Source of the DNA: Rhabdornis inornatus
Lineage: Eukaryota > Chordata > Aves > Passeriformes > Rhabdornithidae
DNA length: 64,000 bases
Direction: 5' to 3'
NCBI GenBank assembly: GCA_013397075.1
Contig: VWZS01007632.1
Coordinates: 475,149-539,148 of the forward strand
Shown here: positions 1 to 12,700 of the stretch, in pieces
Position numbering within the stretch: position 1 is the stretch's first letter
How the letters are laid out: each line of letters begins with the position of its first letter
Program-made: the position numbers and the translations under genes
The notes under the pieces: model-generated
Database searches by the model: none
Seen by the model: the letters and a program-made list of their open reading frames with translations, nothing else
What the model was told of the DNA's origin: nothing

Positions 1-304
1 GGGCGCGGGGAGGGCGCGGGGCCGTCCCGGGCGGCGGGGGGGGAATCGCGGCGCATCTCCCCGCGGCGGCGGGAGGGCACGTTACATAATTCACGGGCTC
101 TCCAGCCTCTCCTGCTGTCCAGGATCTGACAGACGAGCGGAATATTGATGCTTTACTGTGCTGGCTCGGGAGAGCCCAGAAGTGCCGTTTCCTGCGAGGG
201 AAAGTCCTCGCAGACCGGCCTCCCTCCCCGTGCCCCGGGGGAGCGTCCCCGGGGGGAACCGCGGCCCCGCGGTTTAATTGAGTTGCCGGGCTACAGATAA
301 GGCC

Positions 305-456
305 GGGGCGGGCCGGGGGGGTTGTCAGACGCTGTATCGGTGCTGCTCCCGCCGTGAATGGGATTGCAACACGCGTGTCTCCCAGTTGATTGGCGCAGGA
401 AGGCGCTGCCCTGCCTCTCTCCAAACCCGCCGCTGCCTCCCGTTTAAATAAATTGG
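305..456 (+). promoter_or_regulatory. CUX1: Candidate core promoter elements (GC box, CCAAT boxes, TATA-like box)
   Basis: An Sp1-type GC box GGGGCGGG lies at 305-312. An inverted CCAAT box (GATTGG) is at 388-393 and a second ATTGG at 452-456. Between them an AT-rich TTTAAATA at 443-450 stands out sharply from the GC-rich surroundings and could act as a TATA-like element, placing initiation near 470-480. These elements are ordered and spaced as in vertebrate promoters and sit 50-250 bases upstream of the candidate first coding exon ending at 576. CUX1 is itself the CCAAT-displacement protein, so CCAAT boxes in its own promoter would fit autoregulation, but that is speculation. Each motif alone is common; the ordered set is the support. 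Confidence 0.35.
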
Positions 457-535
457 CTCGAAAGCCGGCGGCTGCCCACCGTGGCCCCCGCGGAGGCGGC
501 GTTGGAGCGGGCCGGAGGCTGCGGCAGGCGGAGGG

Positions 536-547
536 ATGGTGCGCTGA
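536..547 (+). other. Minimal upstream ORF overlapping the candidate start codon
   Basis: ATG GTG CGC TGA encodes Met-Val-Arg-stop. The ATG has G at -3 and G at +4, a strong initiation context, whereas the ATG at 547 has C at both positions. The uORF stop and the next start share one base (TGATG), so terminating ribosomes sit exactly on the second start codon. If the region is transcribed as 5' leader this would be expected to restrain translation from 547, or to require reinitiation or leaky scanning. It matters only if the candidate first exon is real. Confidence 0.3.
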
Positions 548-576
548 TGCTGGGCAGAGCCGCATTCCCGCTGCAG
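547..576 (+). CDS. CUX1: Candidate alternative first coding exon of CUX1 (10 codons)
   Basis: ATG at 547 opens ten codons (MLGRAAFPLQ) ending at CTGCAG, immediately followed by the consensus donor GTGAGG at 577. The break is in phase 0, exactly what exon 2 (starting AGA GAG CTC at 49143) needs, giving MLGRAAFPLQ then RELDTTATIL. There is an in-frame stop at 445-447 and no other in-frame ATG in between. Known mammalian CUX1 has an isoform whose first exon supplies only ten residues beginning ML (MLCVAGARLK) before RELD; this exon has the same length, phase and first two residues, but the rest does not match. The start context is weak and preceded by a tiny uORF. It could be a bird-specific alternative first exon, the diverged counterpart of the mammalian short exon, or chance. 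Transcript data would decide. Confidence 0.35.
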
Positions 577-725
577 GTGAGGGGATGCTGCCGGGGGTCC
601 TGCCGCCCTCCTTTCCCCTCGGCCGGGCGTGCGGGAGCGATGCTGAAACTCCCACCCCAGCAGCCCCCGAAACGGGAAGTGCTGCGTGGGATCTGTGCTG
701 GGAGGCTGGTCCCTTCCGACTTTCA

Positions 726-3700
726 GGTGCATTAGGAGGTGGGGTAAAGTAGCGTTTTGTTTTAGGTTTCTCTGTCGCCTTCCACTCCCTTTCGCGTTTT
801 ATTGTTTCTTTTAAAGGTTTTGGATGAAGGTAGACTTGGCTGAACTTTGCTAACTTGAAAGGGTTCTTAATAGTGACCCGGAATACCTACAGGAATACAG
901 AAAATGAGATCCAGATGTAGAAATGTATAAAATAAAACGGATTAAATTAAGATGTAGTTAAACAAGGTCTGACATCCCTAATTGTGGACTTTTGCTTTTG
1001 CCTCTGTGTACGTGTGGCTGTACTTGCTTAGCATAGGAAAATAAACGCTCCGAACATCGCTGCCGTGGCATTACATTTAACGGTGGACCAGTCTAAATAT
1101 TGCCTGTAAAAATAAAGCCTTCAGAAATGCTTATTGATTAAAACATATTATGCTGAAGTATCTATCATGTAAATGAAATTCTAAAATGTAATGAACACAG
1201 CCAAATGGCATTTTGATAGATTGTTCTATTCTGTTTTTAGTAAAAAATAGCTCACTTTTATCATAATTTAATTTCTGTGCATACTGTAAAACCTGTTGTG
1301 GAGTATCACTGTACAAACCTTAATCTCGTTTTTGCACACTAAATGTGACAGTCTGACTTGAACAGCTTGTAGCTTCTCCTTTGAAGCATTCTGGTAACGC
1401 CAGCTTAGAGTTGTTTGAACAATATTCATTACCTGCTTTGGAGGACTGGTGGTTATTTATCCACGCTGCGGATTGAGGCTGTTCACCTGTTGGCAGGTTC
1501 ACCAGGCGGGCTGTGAGCAGCACGGAGTTTGGTAACTTTGCATACAGAGAGCCCTGCAGTGACCGAGGAGGGAGGGGGCACCTTCCTCCGTATGCAGAAT
1601 AGTTAATTTGTTTCAAATTAGCTTTTTTATTTTTTTTTACCCACCCTGATATCTGTACCAAGTGGTAGTGTAATATTTACTCCCACTTGCAGATGAAGCA
1701 ATGTGCTATAAAAACGATCATTCCTGGGGATGAAGTTCAGTGCCACAGAACTGTCCATGCCTCCCTCCGTCCCCGTCCTTCACTTGCACTGACGTATTAC
1801 AAGCGTGGAATCGCAGAAAATAAAAATACTTCCGCGTACGCTCTGTTCCAGCACGGAAGCCTGGAGGATTTATACTTAACACAATCCCACCTGAGCTCTG
1901 TGAGCTCCAGCTCGTGTAGCTCAGGGTGTGAGGGCTTTGAAGCGCTGCGTGCATGAGAAAGTTGTGAGGAGCTGGGACTGGGCAGTCTCGGATCGCTGGC
2001 AGCGAGTGCTGCGTACCCAGCTGCTCCCAACTTCCTCTTCCACCTTCTGTTAGAAGGAGACGTTTAACTGTTGATGAGCTTCGACCTGCCTTGTGATATT
2101 AAACAGCAGGTTTCTCCAGATTGTATCAATATTAATTAAAAACAGAGCCAGGAACACTTTAGGGTCTGACTTTTTAAATTATTTATTTCCTTTTGCTAAA
2201 TAACCCCTTGTTTATAGGGAAAGATGTTTCAAGTGTTGGAGACGGGATTAAATAATTCAGAACTTGGATTAAAGAACAAAAAGGTCTGTTCACAAATGGA
2301 ATATGAGATGCAAAAATGGCAGCTTCCTACAGGTATCAAACAGGGCTCTTCACTGGAGACTGTACCTGCGAGGCACGCAGCTGAGCATTAACCCTTTTCT
2401 ATAGTAAAGGCTGGCATGATTCCTAAAGAAATTGTGGAATTGGCATTGCTGTTTCAGTTTGCCATGTGATGGTAGATGGCCCCGTGTTTGAGGGGGAGGG
2501 AGTTGCAGTGCTCAGAGAAAACAGACCCTTGCAAACAGCAAGTACCATGGCAGTAAATGCAAATGAAGTCACTGGAGAAATGCTGCTGCCCTCGAGTTGA
2601 AGCTGCACGTCCCGTTTGGAAGCAGCTGTGTGATTGGAATCAGTTCAGCAGCGTGAAGGTAACCTGCTGTTCCATGGTCCTGGTTTGTTTGTAGTTTTTG
2701 GTGTCACCATCACCTTCACTCTAAAAACAACCTTTTGCTGGAGAACAGGAGAAGGAGCATCGTGTTCCCGTGGGCACAGCATGCAGCTCTCCTTGACAGC
2801 TTGCTTAATATTTCTGAATATGTGTGTATATATCAATATCAGAGCAGGCAGCTGGTCTCTGACCAGCGGGAGTAAGTCTAGCTTGAGCCACAGCTCTGAG
2901 TTCTGGATCTGAGGACAAATGGAAGAAGTTAATACCCTTTGAAAACTTAAACTATCTGTAGTTATTTTGACAACAAGCACAACTTCTTAAAATGTCATTG
3001 TAGCTCTTTAGGACAGGCTCACATTCTGGTAAAAAGTACAGTTTCATATTGGTTTTGAGCAGAACGGCAGGACTCATTACCATCAAGCTAGGGAGTGAAA
3101 ATCTAAAGGCAAAACTTGCTAATGTGTTTGTTTTTTTAAATCTCATCCTGGTATTGCATCATATATGATTAAAGGATGGAGTATTAGTTCTGTGCAGGCT
3201 GTGACTAATTGTTTAAGGTAAACTATTGATCTTATAAAATCTGTAACGAAATCTGGAAAAACTAAGTTGTAATGAAGAGCTTTAAAATACTGAAGTACTT
3301 CTGTTACTGAATTAGAAACAGGTGGAGTTGTTGGCATCTTGTAGCTGGGTCTGATGGTACCAGAGCACAAGCTGATGTCTGAAGGAGTTGGTATGCTTCA
3401 TCAGAAGCAGAATTAATGATCAGGTCTGAGGGTTTAGTTTTATGTATCCATGCAGGTCATTGTAGAATTATTCCTATTAAGAATTATGTCCTAAAAGTAA
3501 TCAGTGGTTTTCTGTTTATAGTAGTAGCTGAATGTGCATGTGGTGAAGAGTCTCCAGCTGCTGTACCCACATTTCTGCTCCCCTCACCTGCTGGGAGAGG
3601 TGTGGTGAAAGCAGCTGGGTGTTCCTGCAGGAAGATGCAGTACAGAGAAAGGAGGGATGGCAAGGCCAGGGCACTGCTGGCAAGACACTCCGAGAGCAAC

Positions 3701-6700
3701 CACTGCTCCCCTGCAGCTGGAAAGCTTTGGCAGCTTCTGGTGGTCAGGGTGATGTCCCTGGACACCCACCACACGTGACATACCAGAAGAAAGGCCCTTG
3801 ATGTACTTCTGGCACAGGAACTTGTCTTTCATAGGATTCCTTGAGTCCTGTTCCTTGGGAATAAATCTCTTGAGAGCTCTTCTATCCCTTGTTATGTCCC
3901 TGCAATGAAATTATGCCCATCAGAAATGTGGCAGAGTCAGTGTGTGCTTCGGTCACTCTGCTCTAATGCCAAGTTTGTGGTTAATTGGATGATGTATTGA
4001 GCAGTGCAGTAGAGAGGATTTGGGATATGGTAATGGTTGGGAGTTTTCTGAAAAAAAATCGCCCTGGTTGGCTGTGTATAACAATACCGAATAAGTAATG
4101 GGTGAAACATTTGCTAGAGAAGAAATTACATACAGTCTAAAATTCCAGTGAACAGTTATTCTTTATTTGCAAGCTGATTTGTAATGCAAAAAGTAGATGT
4201 AGAAAAATGCGTAATCCAGAGTTTCAGTTTGATCACACTGAGGCTGAGAATAAAGGCAGTTTATTTATTGGGTATAGAGCAGACACATATGTGGATGACT
4301 GGTATTTTTAAGGCAGTGGGCACTGGCTTGTAGTCTTTGTATGTAAGCAGGGTGGTAAGTTCCCATCTTATGTATCCAGGTTTTTCCTGCATGTGTGCTT
4401 GGTTCTTTCCCATATCCTTTGTGGGAAGGCCTTGAAAATACAATGTTTTCTGAATTGGGAATATAGTGACAATGGTCCACTATGCTGGAATGGGGGAGTG
4501 GGGAGAAAGGTGTGAGGATGAGAGGGGGAAAACTGAAATGTGATTGTTGGCAGAAGACAGGGAGTGTTGGGTGAAGAGACTTGTACTGGGGTGCTCACAC
4601 GTGGAGTTGAATGTACCAGGAAAGATGGGAGAAACTTGGACCTCACAGTCAGAAATAGTGTCCTTAAATTAGTGAACATAAGATAAATCCTACTCATTTT
4701 GTGACATATGTTCTCAGCTTGTTTTTGTTGTCTCTGGTTTGACAAGGGAAATCAGTGATTTCTGCCTTTATTGGCAGTTATAATGAAAAAAATACAGGCT
4801 ATTGCACTGGTTGGATTTTGAAGAACGTGGAATGCAGGGAGATTGTTGGATGTTAGGTTTTCTTATAAAAGATTAAACACAGTTGGGTGTAGGTTGTTGG
4901 ATATAACAAAGGTCTCCACTGCTGTAGATTTCCAGGAAAGCACTAGGCAGTAAGGAATTTGCAGTAGATCCACCACTGTACCCTGGTTGTGCTTCTGTTC
5001 TGTCTCTAGCAGTTCTTACTGCACTGTTACTTGGTCCCTCCTGTGACTTAGCAGAGTTAAACATTTACCCTTAATAAAGGTAATTTTTGGTACGAAGGTG
5101 CTAAAGCTGGGAGGTGCCCGAGAGCTCCTGTGTGTGTGTTAGAGCAGGCAGGGGTTTGAAGCTGGAGCCTGTCACACTCTTGTCTAACAGCTTTTTGCCT
5201 CCCTGGCAATTCACTTGCCTTATAATAATTTGATTCCTTTGTCAGCAGTTGGGGTAATAAGGAAGTTTCTGGGGGGGCTGGAGCTGTGCTGCCTTTCCTG
5301 GGGAGCAGGGAGGGCACTGGGGTGGTGCTCATCCTTCTCCTGCTCATGGACCCCAGTGATCTGCTCTGGGAAGGCAGAGGTGAAGATTACTCATTTTTGA
5401 AAGGCTCAAAAGCAGATGCACAGAAGTATTTTAAGCTGCTGTGTTTAGATGCTTTGAATTCCCCCCCATCTTTGTGTCTCTGGTTGTGAGCACTTTGAGG
5501 CACGTACGGATGTAGGCCATGGCTGTCTCGGAGGCTTTTCAGAGGAGTTCATACATCAGAGCTGAGCAGATCCTGTGGTTCTGCTCTTTTGTGTGGAAAT
5601 GTACCTTAGTGAATGAGCAAGCCTGGAGACTGCAGCATCTGGAGTGCCAGCACAGGCTTTCTGTGAATGATACGAACATTTAGGCTAAAATATGGGTAAA
5701 TGGCTGCACAAATTCCATAGGAACACGACCATTCCTCTTGCTGAATGCAGTGCTTTTGTATAGGTGAGCCCAGGTGTGCACTGCACATGAGTATTCAGGT
5801 GAGACCAAACCATGGTCTGATTCCTGCAAACATTTTATCACGTCCTGGAGCTGTGGAGGTGGGATGGTCCAGGGCTGCTGCTCTGTCACGTCGCCGTGGG
5901 ATTGCTTTTATGGGCTTGGGGAGGGTGTGTGCAGGATCAGTTCTGACACATTGCAGAGGTCTTTCCTTGCTGAGAAATGTTGGCTTCTGTCTGTGGCTCA
6001 CGTGTGACAAGCTGAGGGCAGCAATGTTAGAGGGAAGTAAAAATAATAAACAAGTGCTGTGGGGGAAGTGACACTGCTTAAAGGAGTGGAGGGGATAGAG
6101 GGAAGTGGTGAAGAAAGGAAGGAGGTAAGGAGTGAGCATAAACCCAGGACTTGGAAATAAAACTTCTTGCAGCACAGCTGAGAGAAGAGAGCTTACTTTA
6201 GCCTTTATATAAATATTGAGCAGTGCACAGGGCACTGTGGTGGGTCTCCCAACACATGTCTGGCTGTAGTGTTGCCACCAAATCCACATCACCTGCACGT
6301 GCTCACCTTATGAAAGGATCACTTGGGGTTTGCCTCTGGGCTGTCCTTGTGGGAACATCCTGGGAAAATGTGTCCATGAGGTACTGAGGTGATGGTGTGA
6401 CTTCAGAGTGCACTGGCAGGTTTTTAGTGTTGCCCTGTGACAATCAGGGTTTGTGCTTTCTGTCCACCTGCATGGTATTTTCAGGTATTATGAACAGGAG
6501 AAGCATTCTCATTGTTCTTACTGAAAAATAAAGGAGGGGGCAAAAAACCCAGGGAATTTCATAGCTTCTGACTTCCTCCCCCCCCCCCCCCCCCNACTCA
6601 GACTATATATATCTTAGATGGCAAAAGCTTGTATGTTTAGAGTGGAAATGCCTTGGCTTATTCCTGTAGAAACAAAACTGCAAAGCCAAAAGGGAGTATT

Positions 6701-9700
6701 GCAGATGATGAGATGCACTGAAAGTTTGATGGGTTAAGTCTTGTTCCTTCTGCTCTTGCTGGTGTCTGTGCTAGGTGTTTGTGGTTTAATGGTGTTGCTG
6801 AACCAATATTCTGAAGAAAACGAAAGACTTCTCTTACCAAGGGTGAGCTGAACCTGTCGTGTATCAGCCCATAATAAATGTCTGTATGTGAACACTCACT
6901 GGTGCTGACACCCAGAGCCTTGAACTGCTTCAGATCCGGTGTAAGCACAGTCAGGAGGTGGCAGTGACTCTCAAGTGGGTTGGGAGTTGCAGTCTCACTG
7001 TCAGGAGCTGCCCCATCCCCATTCCTGCCTCCAGCCCCTGAACACGTCCCTTGTCTCCACTGGTTTGCTTCTCCATCTGGGAAACACTGATAATGCTCCC
7101 AGCCCCTCTTTGAGATACAAGATTGTGGGTTAGCAGTTACTGTTGGGTTTTGCTGCTACTTAATTCTCTGTTGTGGATAAACAAGACTCAGTGGTTACAT
7201 TTTCTGCACCTTTGTTCTCAATATTTTAAATGGTTCAGTCAGAGAACGTGCTGATTTGTAGGTGATTTTCAGGCTGTTGCTGAAAACAATTTCTACAGAA
7301 ATGAATGTGAAATAAGAACTGGGTTGTTAGTTGTCCTAAAAGAATATTGAGAATGATTGGTACTAAATCACTGGAAAAAATATTTCTTGCCCTTGGTTAT
7401 AAAGTTATAATCTAGAGTTACTCATACATAGACACACTTACTTTAAAACATACCTCCCTGTTATTTGGTGTAATGTACAATTTATCAAGTTTCCCTTCAG
7501 ATTTCGCGGTGTATTGAAGGCTGTTTAAAATTTATATTATAGGCAGCCAGCGATATGAATGTTGAATTAAAAATTCAGCAGTTTGTGGTTGCATCATTTC
7601 AAGCTTCAGCCCAAGCTTTGAAACAGCTCCCTGTTCCAGCAGGACAGGCCAGGCTCTGCCAGCCAGGGGCAAGGAGGATCTTCCATCCCCAGCCATGCTC
7701 TGGTGGTTTTAAGGACAGTAACTGGGAGCCTTTGAGCCCCCTGGATGGCCAAAGAGAGGAAAGAGAGGAGATATGCAGAGCACTTCTTACCTGAAGTGCT
7801 GGACCTGTACTTGAAGGCTGAAATTCATTATTCACCAAAGACGTAGCATGGGGTAGCTTGAAATTTTTTCTTACATCAACTTTTCTCTTTTATCGAAATT
7901 ACCCAGGCTTTGTAGTGTGTCAGCAGCCTGCTTGAGCTGTCAGTGGGGTTGGAGCTTTGCTTTATCTGTGCTGCCTGTGCCATCAGGAATATCCATCTCC
8001 TGCTCCTGTCCTCTGCCCCATGCTGGGGCTGCCTGAGCTTGGCAAAGGTGGATAAACTTTCTCCCTGTTTAGCAGAACACCCAGTGAGCATTGCTGCATC
8101 TGCTGAATTTTTAACACATATGTAGTCAGAGTTTCTGGCTGAGCTTGGCTGAAGGAGCTGCCCTTTCTAGCCCAGCCCAGGGTTAAGTTGTGAGCAAAGA
8201 TGAATCTCTCCATTCTAGTCCAGGGCTAGGTCCTAAGTCCTCTTGTCTTTGCCTTTGTCTCATGTTTCTAATCCATTCATTTTCTTGTTATTTCATTAAT
8301 GTGACACACAAATGTTGTCACAGTAGCTCAATAAAATTTATACTTGTGTCTTGTCTGTAATTATTTTTCATTTTATTTTTATTGGGTGTTTACATGTTTT
8401 ATTGCATGTTCACGTCAAAGTAAATTTGTATCATGTTGTCACTTAAAGATGTTTGCTTCATTTTCATCCATAAATAAAATGTACCCTTTGTCTGGGATCT
8501 GAAACAAGAGAATGCTAATTTTGTCAGTGCACTACATATCTGTTTCTCTGTTGCAGATCTGTGTGTGTTAATATTGATAGAACTCAGCTTTGGTTTGGTA
8601 TGTCTGGTATGAGCATAGTTGCTTTTCTAATATTAATTGTGGGGATGGGATGATATTAAACATTTAAAAACAAGGAGCCAGTAGTCTTGCAATTGATTTT
8701 CTGTGGAGAGACTTCTGTGCTGAGTTGTTTACACAACTGTAGCCGTAGTTTCTTTTAGGTGGGTGCAAGTGTTTCATGAATTTAAAAAATACAGTTGAGT
8801 GCACTGGTTTCTCCTCCCTTCCCTTCTTCCAGCTCTGCCCTGCCTCTTTCAGGAGCTCTAGTTTTCTTCTGCTTATAGGTTTCTGCGCATTTTCTTTGGC
8901 ATGGAGTGTTGCTTTCGAAATTCTTGGGATGCTGGAAAAGGGCAGCTTGCTAATATTGTGTCCTCAGCTCATCTCTCTGCCTCTGTTCACAACACATTTG
9001 TCTGTTTTCTTAGGCAAATGTACTTCATATTCCTAATTACCACTTGAAACTCAGAATATCTCTTTTCCATTCCTTCCAAAAGTGAGTGGATGCTTGTGGC
9101 TGTGTAGGGGTGAGCTCAGGGTGTGCTGTGCTCTTGCTTCCCAGGATGAAGCAGACAGTAAGGAGGGAAGAATTGTTCTATAAGAATTTATTCTGTACTT
9201 TGTAAGAATTTTATTTTTGTACTTTCCTGATCCTGTGAGACTCTGGGTACCATCTGTGTTACTGACAATCCTTCACCCCTGCAGGACTGAGGATTAATTC
9301 CCTAGTTTAGGTCAGGATTTGAATAAAATTAAACTGTCTTACTAAGCTGTGCTGTCAGTTTTATGTCCAAAACTTGGTTTGCTGTTTCCATTCTCATGAG
9401 GAGGAGGTGGTTTCACATTTTCTTTTAAGTGCAGGCAGAGTTTTGGTCAGTTCCATGGCTGGAAAGTTTTATTGTAAAAGCTGAATTCTTCTGAACAACT
9501 TGATACACATTTTTTCTCTTTGTGAAGCCTTTGCTGTGCTCCAGGCCATCAGCTAGTGAGACCAGAACTGTGTGAGATTTTTTTCTTGGAGTGATGTGTT
9601 AAATACAGCACAAATTATTAAAACATCACACACACTGTGCTGTGATCAGCTTGGTTTAGATGATAAATTAAAATCTGTTAGCATCTGAGATGTTCTGGCA

Positions 9701-12700
9701 TATCCTGAGAATAGTTAGTTCTTTAATATGCCAAGCTAAGTAAAACTTGATTAGTGTCACTATCTGGGATTTTCTGTCCTGTAAATAGAATTTGAAGTCT
9801 AAAATTGGAACTGTGAAAACCTACTTTAACTAGGATTAGAAGAAGAATTTAATAGTTCAGATTGATTTCAGGATCTTAGAAAGTGGTCACTGTGCCCCAG
9901 AGCTGTTGTACGTGCCATCTTCTTAAAAATTAACTTTGCTGCAAGGGCTGAAAAGTTACTTTGAGACTGCAGCACTCTGTGCTTGGCCATGCAGCACAGT
10001 CTGCTGGGGATGGAAGGGTGCTTTCTGTGCTTGGCTGCTGCCTGTGTGCCAAAGGTTGTTGTGTCTCCAGGTCCTGGCTTTGTGCTCCTGGTACCTGGCA
10101 GGATCCTCGCTGGTGAAAGGTGATGCCAGGATTTGGGGTCAGAGGCTTTCTTCTGCCAGTGTGAAAGGTCCTGATACCAGGAGATGAGGGCTCTGTGTGT
10201 TAGTTTTCATTTTTTGGGGGCACTTTGGTTTTGTGCATGTGGTGGATGAGATGGGAGCTGGTGAGCCAGTGGGAATGAATGCTTGGTGTGGGAGAGCACA
10301 GCCACTGCTGCTGGGCTGGGATCCAGAGCTCTTGCCTTGCTTCCAGGGATGTCATGGCAAACTGCAGTCACACTTCATAGTGTTTTGTGCCCTATTTATT
10401 TGCTGTAATCATTTTACCAACCAGTCGTGAAGTTAATTTCAGTGGTAAGCAATATTCGTTCCATATCTAGTTGCTTTTTTTTTTGTTTTTTTTTAAAGTT
10501 GTTGGTTGGCAGCAGCCCCTTTGTACAGTGTCTTGATTGTCAGCTCTTCATTATAAATTTACTTTCTAAATGCTGACTTAAGGCCTGACACTTTGTTTGT
10601 TTAACTGTCAGTTACACTACTTGGGAGACCTAATAAAAGCCTCTCAGATCTTCCTATTGAATTAGGCCATCCTTTACCACCCCAGTGACTGAAGTAAAAC
10701 AACTGCAAGAGTCTCTTTCCCTGTCTATCCCATTTTTGCTGGAACCCTGCTTCGGGTGTCTTCTGATCCTGTCCTCACTGTGACAGTCGTTCTCTGCTAA
10801 AAGGTCACTGTAATGTTTTAATTGGATTTTTTCAGCTGCAAGGAATATAAAAATATAAGTTTATTAATAGAGTGGCTTTGATCTTGAAGGATTCCAAAAC
10901 ATTTGCTGCATTGCATGTACAGGAATGGTTTAGTTTTACTGCTCATTCAGGGATAATCAATTTTGTCGTGGAGCATGGAAAGCTGGATGTTCTTCCTGGG
11001 AGGTCGGGGGGAAGCAGGGGGAAATCTGGGAAAGCAGAATGTTGTTCCCCAACTGGAATTTCCCCAGGATACAGAACCAAATTGTGATGCTCTCAGAGAT
11101 GCCAAAGGATCTTTCGTAAGTTGTTTTGGTTTTGTTTTTTCATCTGAAGTCTTTGAAAAAGGTCACGGGCAAGAGACAATTAGAGAAACACTTAAGTGAC
11201 CTTGTTAGTGTATTTTTGTGGAATTATTGTGCTTTACAGCTATTGCTGCTTTACCCAGATGGTTATTGCTGGTTTCCATCTGTTCGTTAAGGAAAAGTAA
11301 AGACAGAAAACAGCAGCTTTAACTGGGTTTTTAACCAGAACTTTCAGGTTTTATTTCTTCTTTGACCATGTCAGGTTAATGTGTTGGGTGAGCGTGCTGC
11401 AGTTTCAAGGCAAAGAGATTAAAGTGGGAGCTTGTCTGCTCAATATGGGTCATGACAGCAGCTTCCTGTGTTTTGGGCACCCTTCTCTTTGAACAGTCCC
11501 CAGGTATGAAGTGTGATATCACCCTGGCAGGGAGCCAGGCCGAGGGAAAGACTCTGACCGAGGCTGACATTATGGAAACCATTTAAGTGTTCGTGGCCAA
11601 AAGGATCCTCAGTTCCTATTGCTGCTTACTCCCAGTTTAACCTCAGGGCTCTCTGTGTGACTTCATAGGTCCCCCAGTGGAGTTTTCCCTGGTTTTACTA
11701 AGATCTGCTCCCTTAAAGGTTAAAAACTTTAAAATCTTCAAGGCTTGCAGGTGTGAGAGCTTCCTGCTGGCACTGATGTAGGTGAGCTGACACCAGTTCT
11801 AGTGTTGTTGTGCTTGGGGTGATGCTCCATGTCTCAGTTCCTGGAGAATGATGGGAGAAGGAGCCCCAGAGAGACCAAGAGCATGATCTGGATTTTCACC
11901 CAATGATGAACAAAGCAAAATGAAAAAAATTCCTTCAAAGTCCCATCATCCTGCTCGTGGCACTAAGAGTTTTTCTTCACCTGTCTATTTTGTTTGAGCT
12001 GGTGGATGATGTGTTCCCACAGAGCTGTTTTCAGGCAGCAGAAATTTCAGGTGGGATGGAAGAAGGGAGCTGTCTGGAGGGAGAGCTGTTTGCAGGGGTC
12101 CTGAGCAGGGTACACAACAGTGGTTTTATTTCCCCGATTCCTTTGCCAGTTGCTCAACCAGATGTCCTCAGTAGTTTATGCTGTAAGATGTTAAGTAATT
12201 AGATCATTCAGATTCTAGTTAAACATAATTAAAGCCCTGTGTAAACTGAGTGAAGCTGACAGGTTTTATAGGTTGGTCATAGCAAAAATATCAGATGATA
12301 TAGCTCAGCATTAATACAAAAAGATTTAAGCCTCCATGCCCTCAAATAAAGAGGTGTTTAGTCTCCAAATTTAATCCTTAATTAGAACTACAATTTATGG
12401 AGCTTACTAAAAATATTTTCAGTGTCTTGGAAGCCTCACTCAAAAGTGCTTCCATGTAGTGTTTGCTGGTTAAAGTTTCTCCTGTACCCCTAAATTCAAA
12501 ATAGAGAACTTACTTAGCAGTTACGATGTCAAGTTAAACAGAAAGATAACAGAATTTTGCAGTTTTTTTCCTGTAGTTTAAGTTAGTGGGTAAGTTAGTT
12601 GCAGTGGTGCTTCTTGACTTGAGAAGGGTTGGAACAAGCAGCACCACTCCGGGTGCCTTTCCCAGCGTGGAGCTGATTTGCCTTTTGGGATCATCTGGGT

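Larger units (their letters stand above)
1..725. promoter_or_regulatory. CUX1: CpG island at the CUX1 5' end
   Basis: The first ~725 bases are very GC-rich and dense in CpG, after which composition drops abruptly to AT-rich intronic sequence around 750. Such islands mark promoters of broadly expressed vertebrate genes, and the only gene supported downstream on this strand is CUX1, so the island is assigned to it by inference. It contains a GC box, two inverted CCAAT boxes and an AT-rich TATA-like box (separate entry), plus G-runs at 1-21, 29-43 and 305-321 able to form G-quadruplexes. The island is cut by the left edge of the window, so its true start and the classical first coding exon (MAANVGSMFQ type) are probably just upstream. 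The island itself is certain; its attribution to CUX1 is an inference. Confidence 0.8.

Noticed and set aside
5795..6298. 167-codon minus-strand open frame
   Set aside because: No recognisable domain or signal, overlapped by plus-strand open frames, and located in plain intron; consistent with chance.
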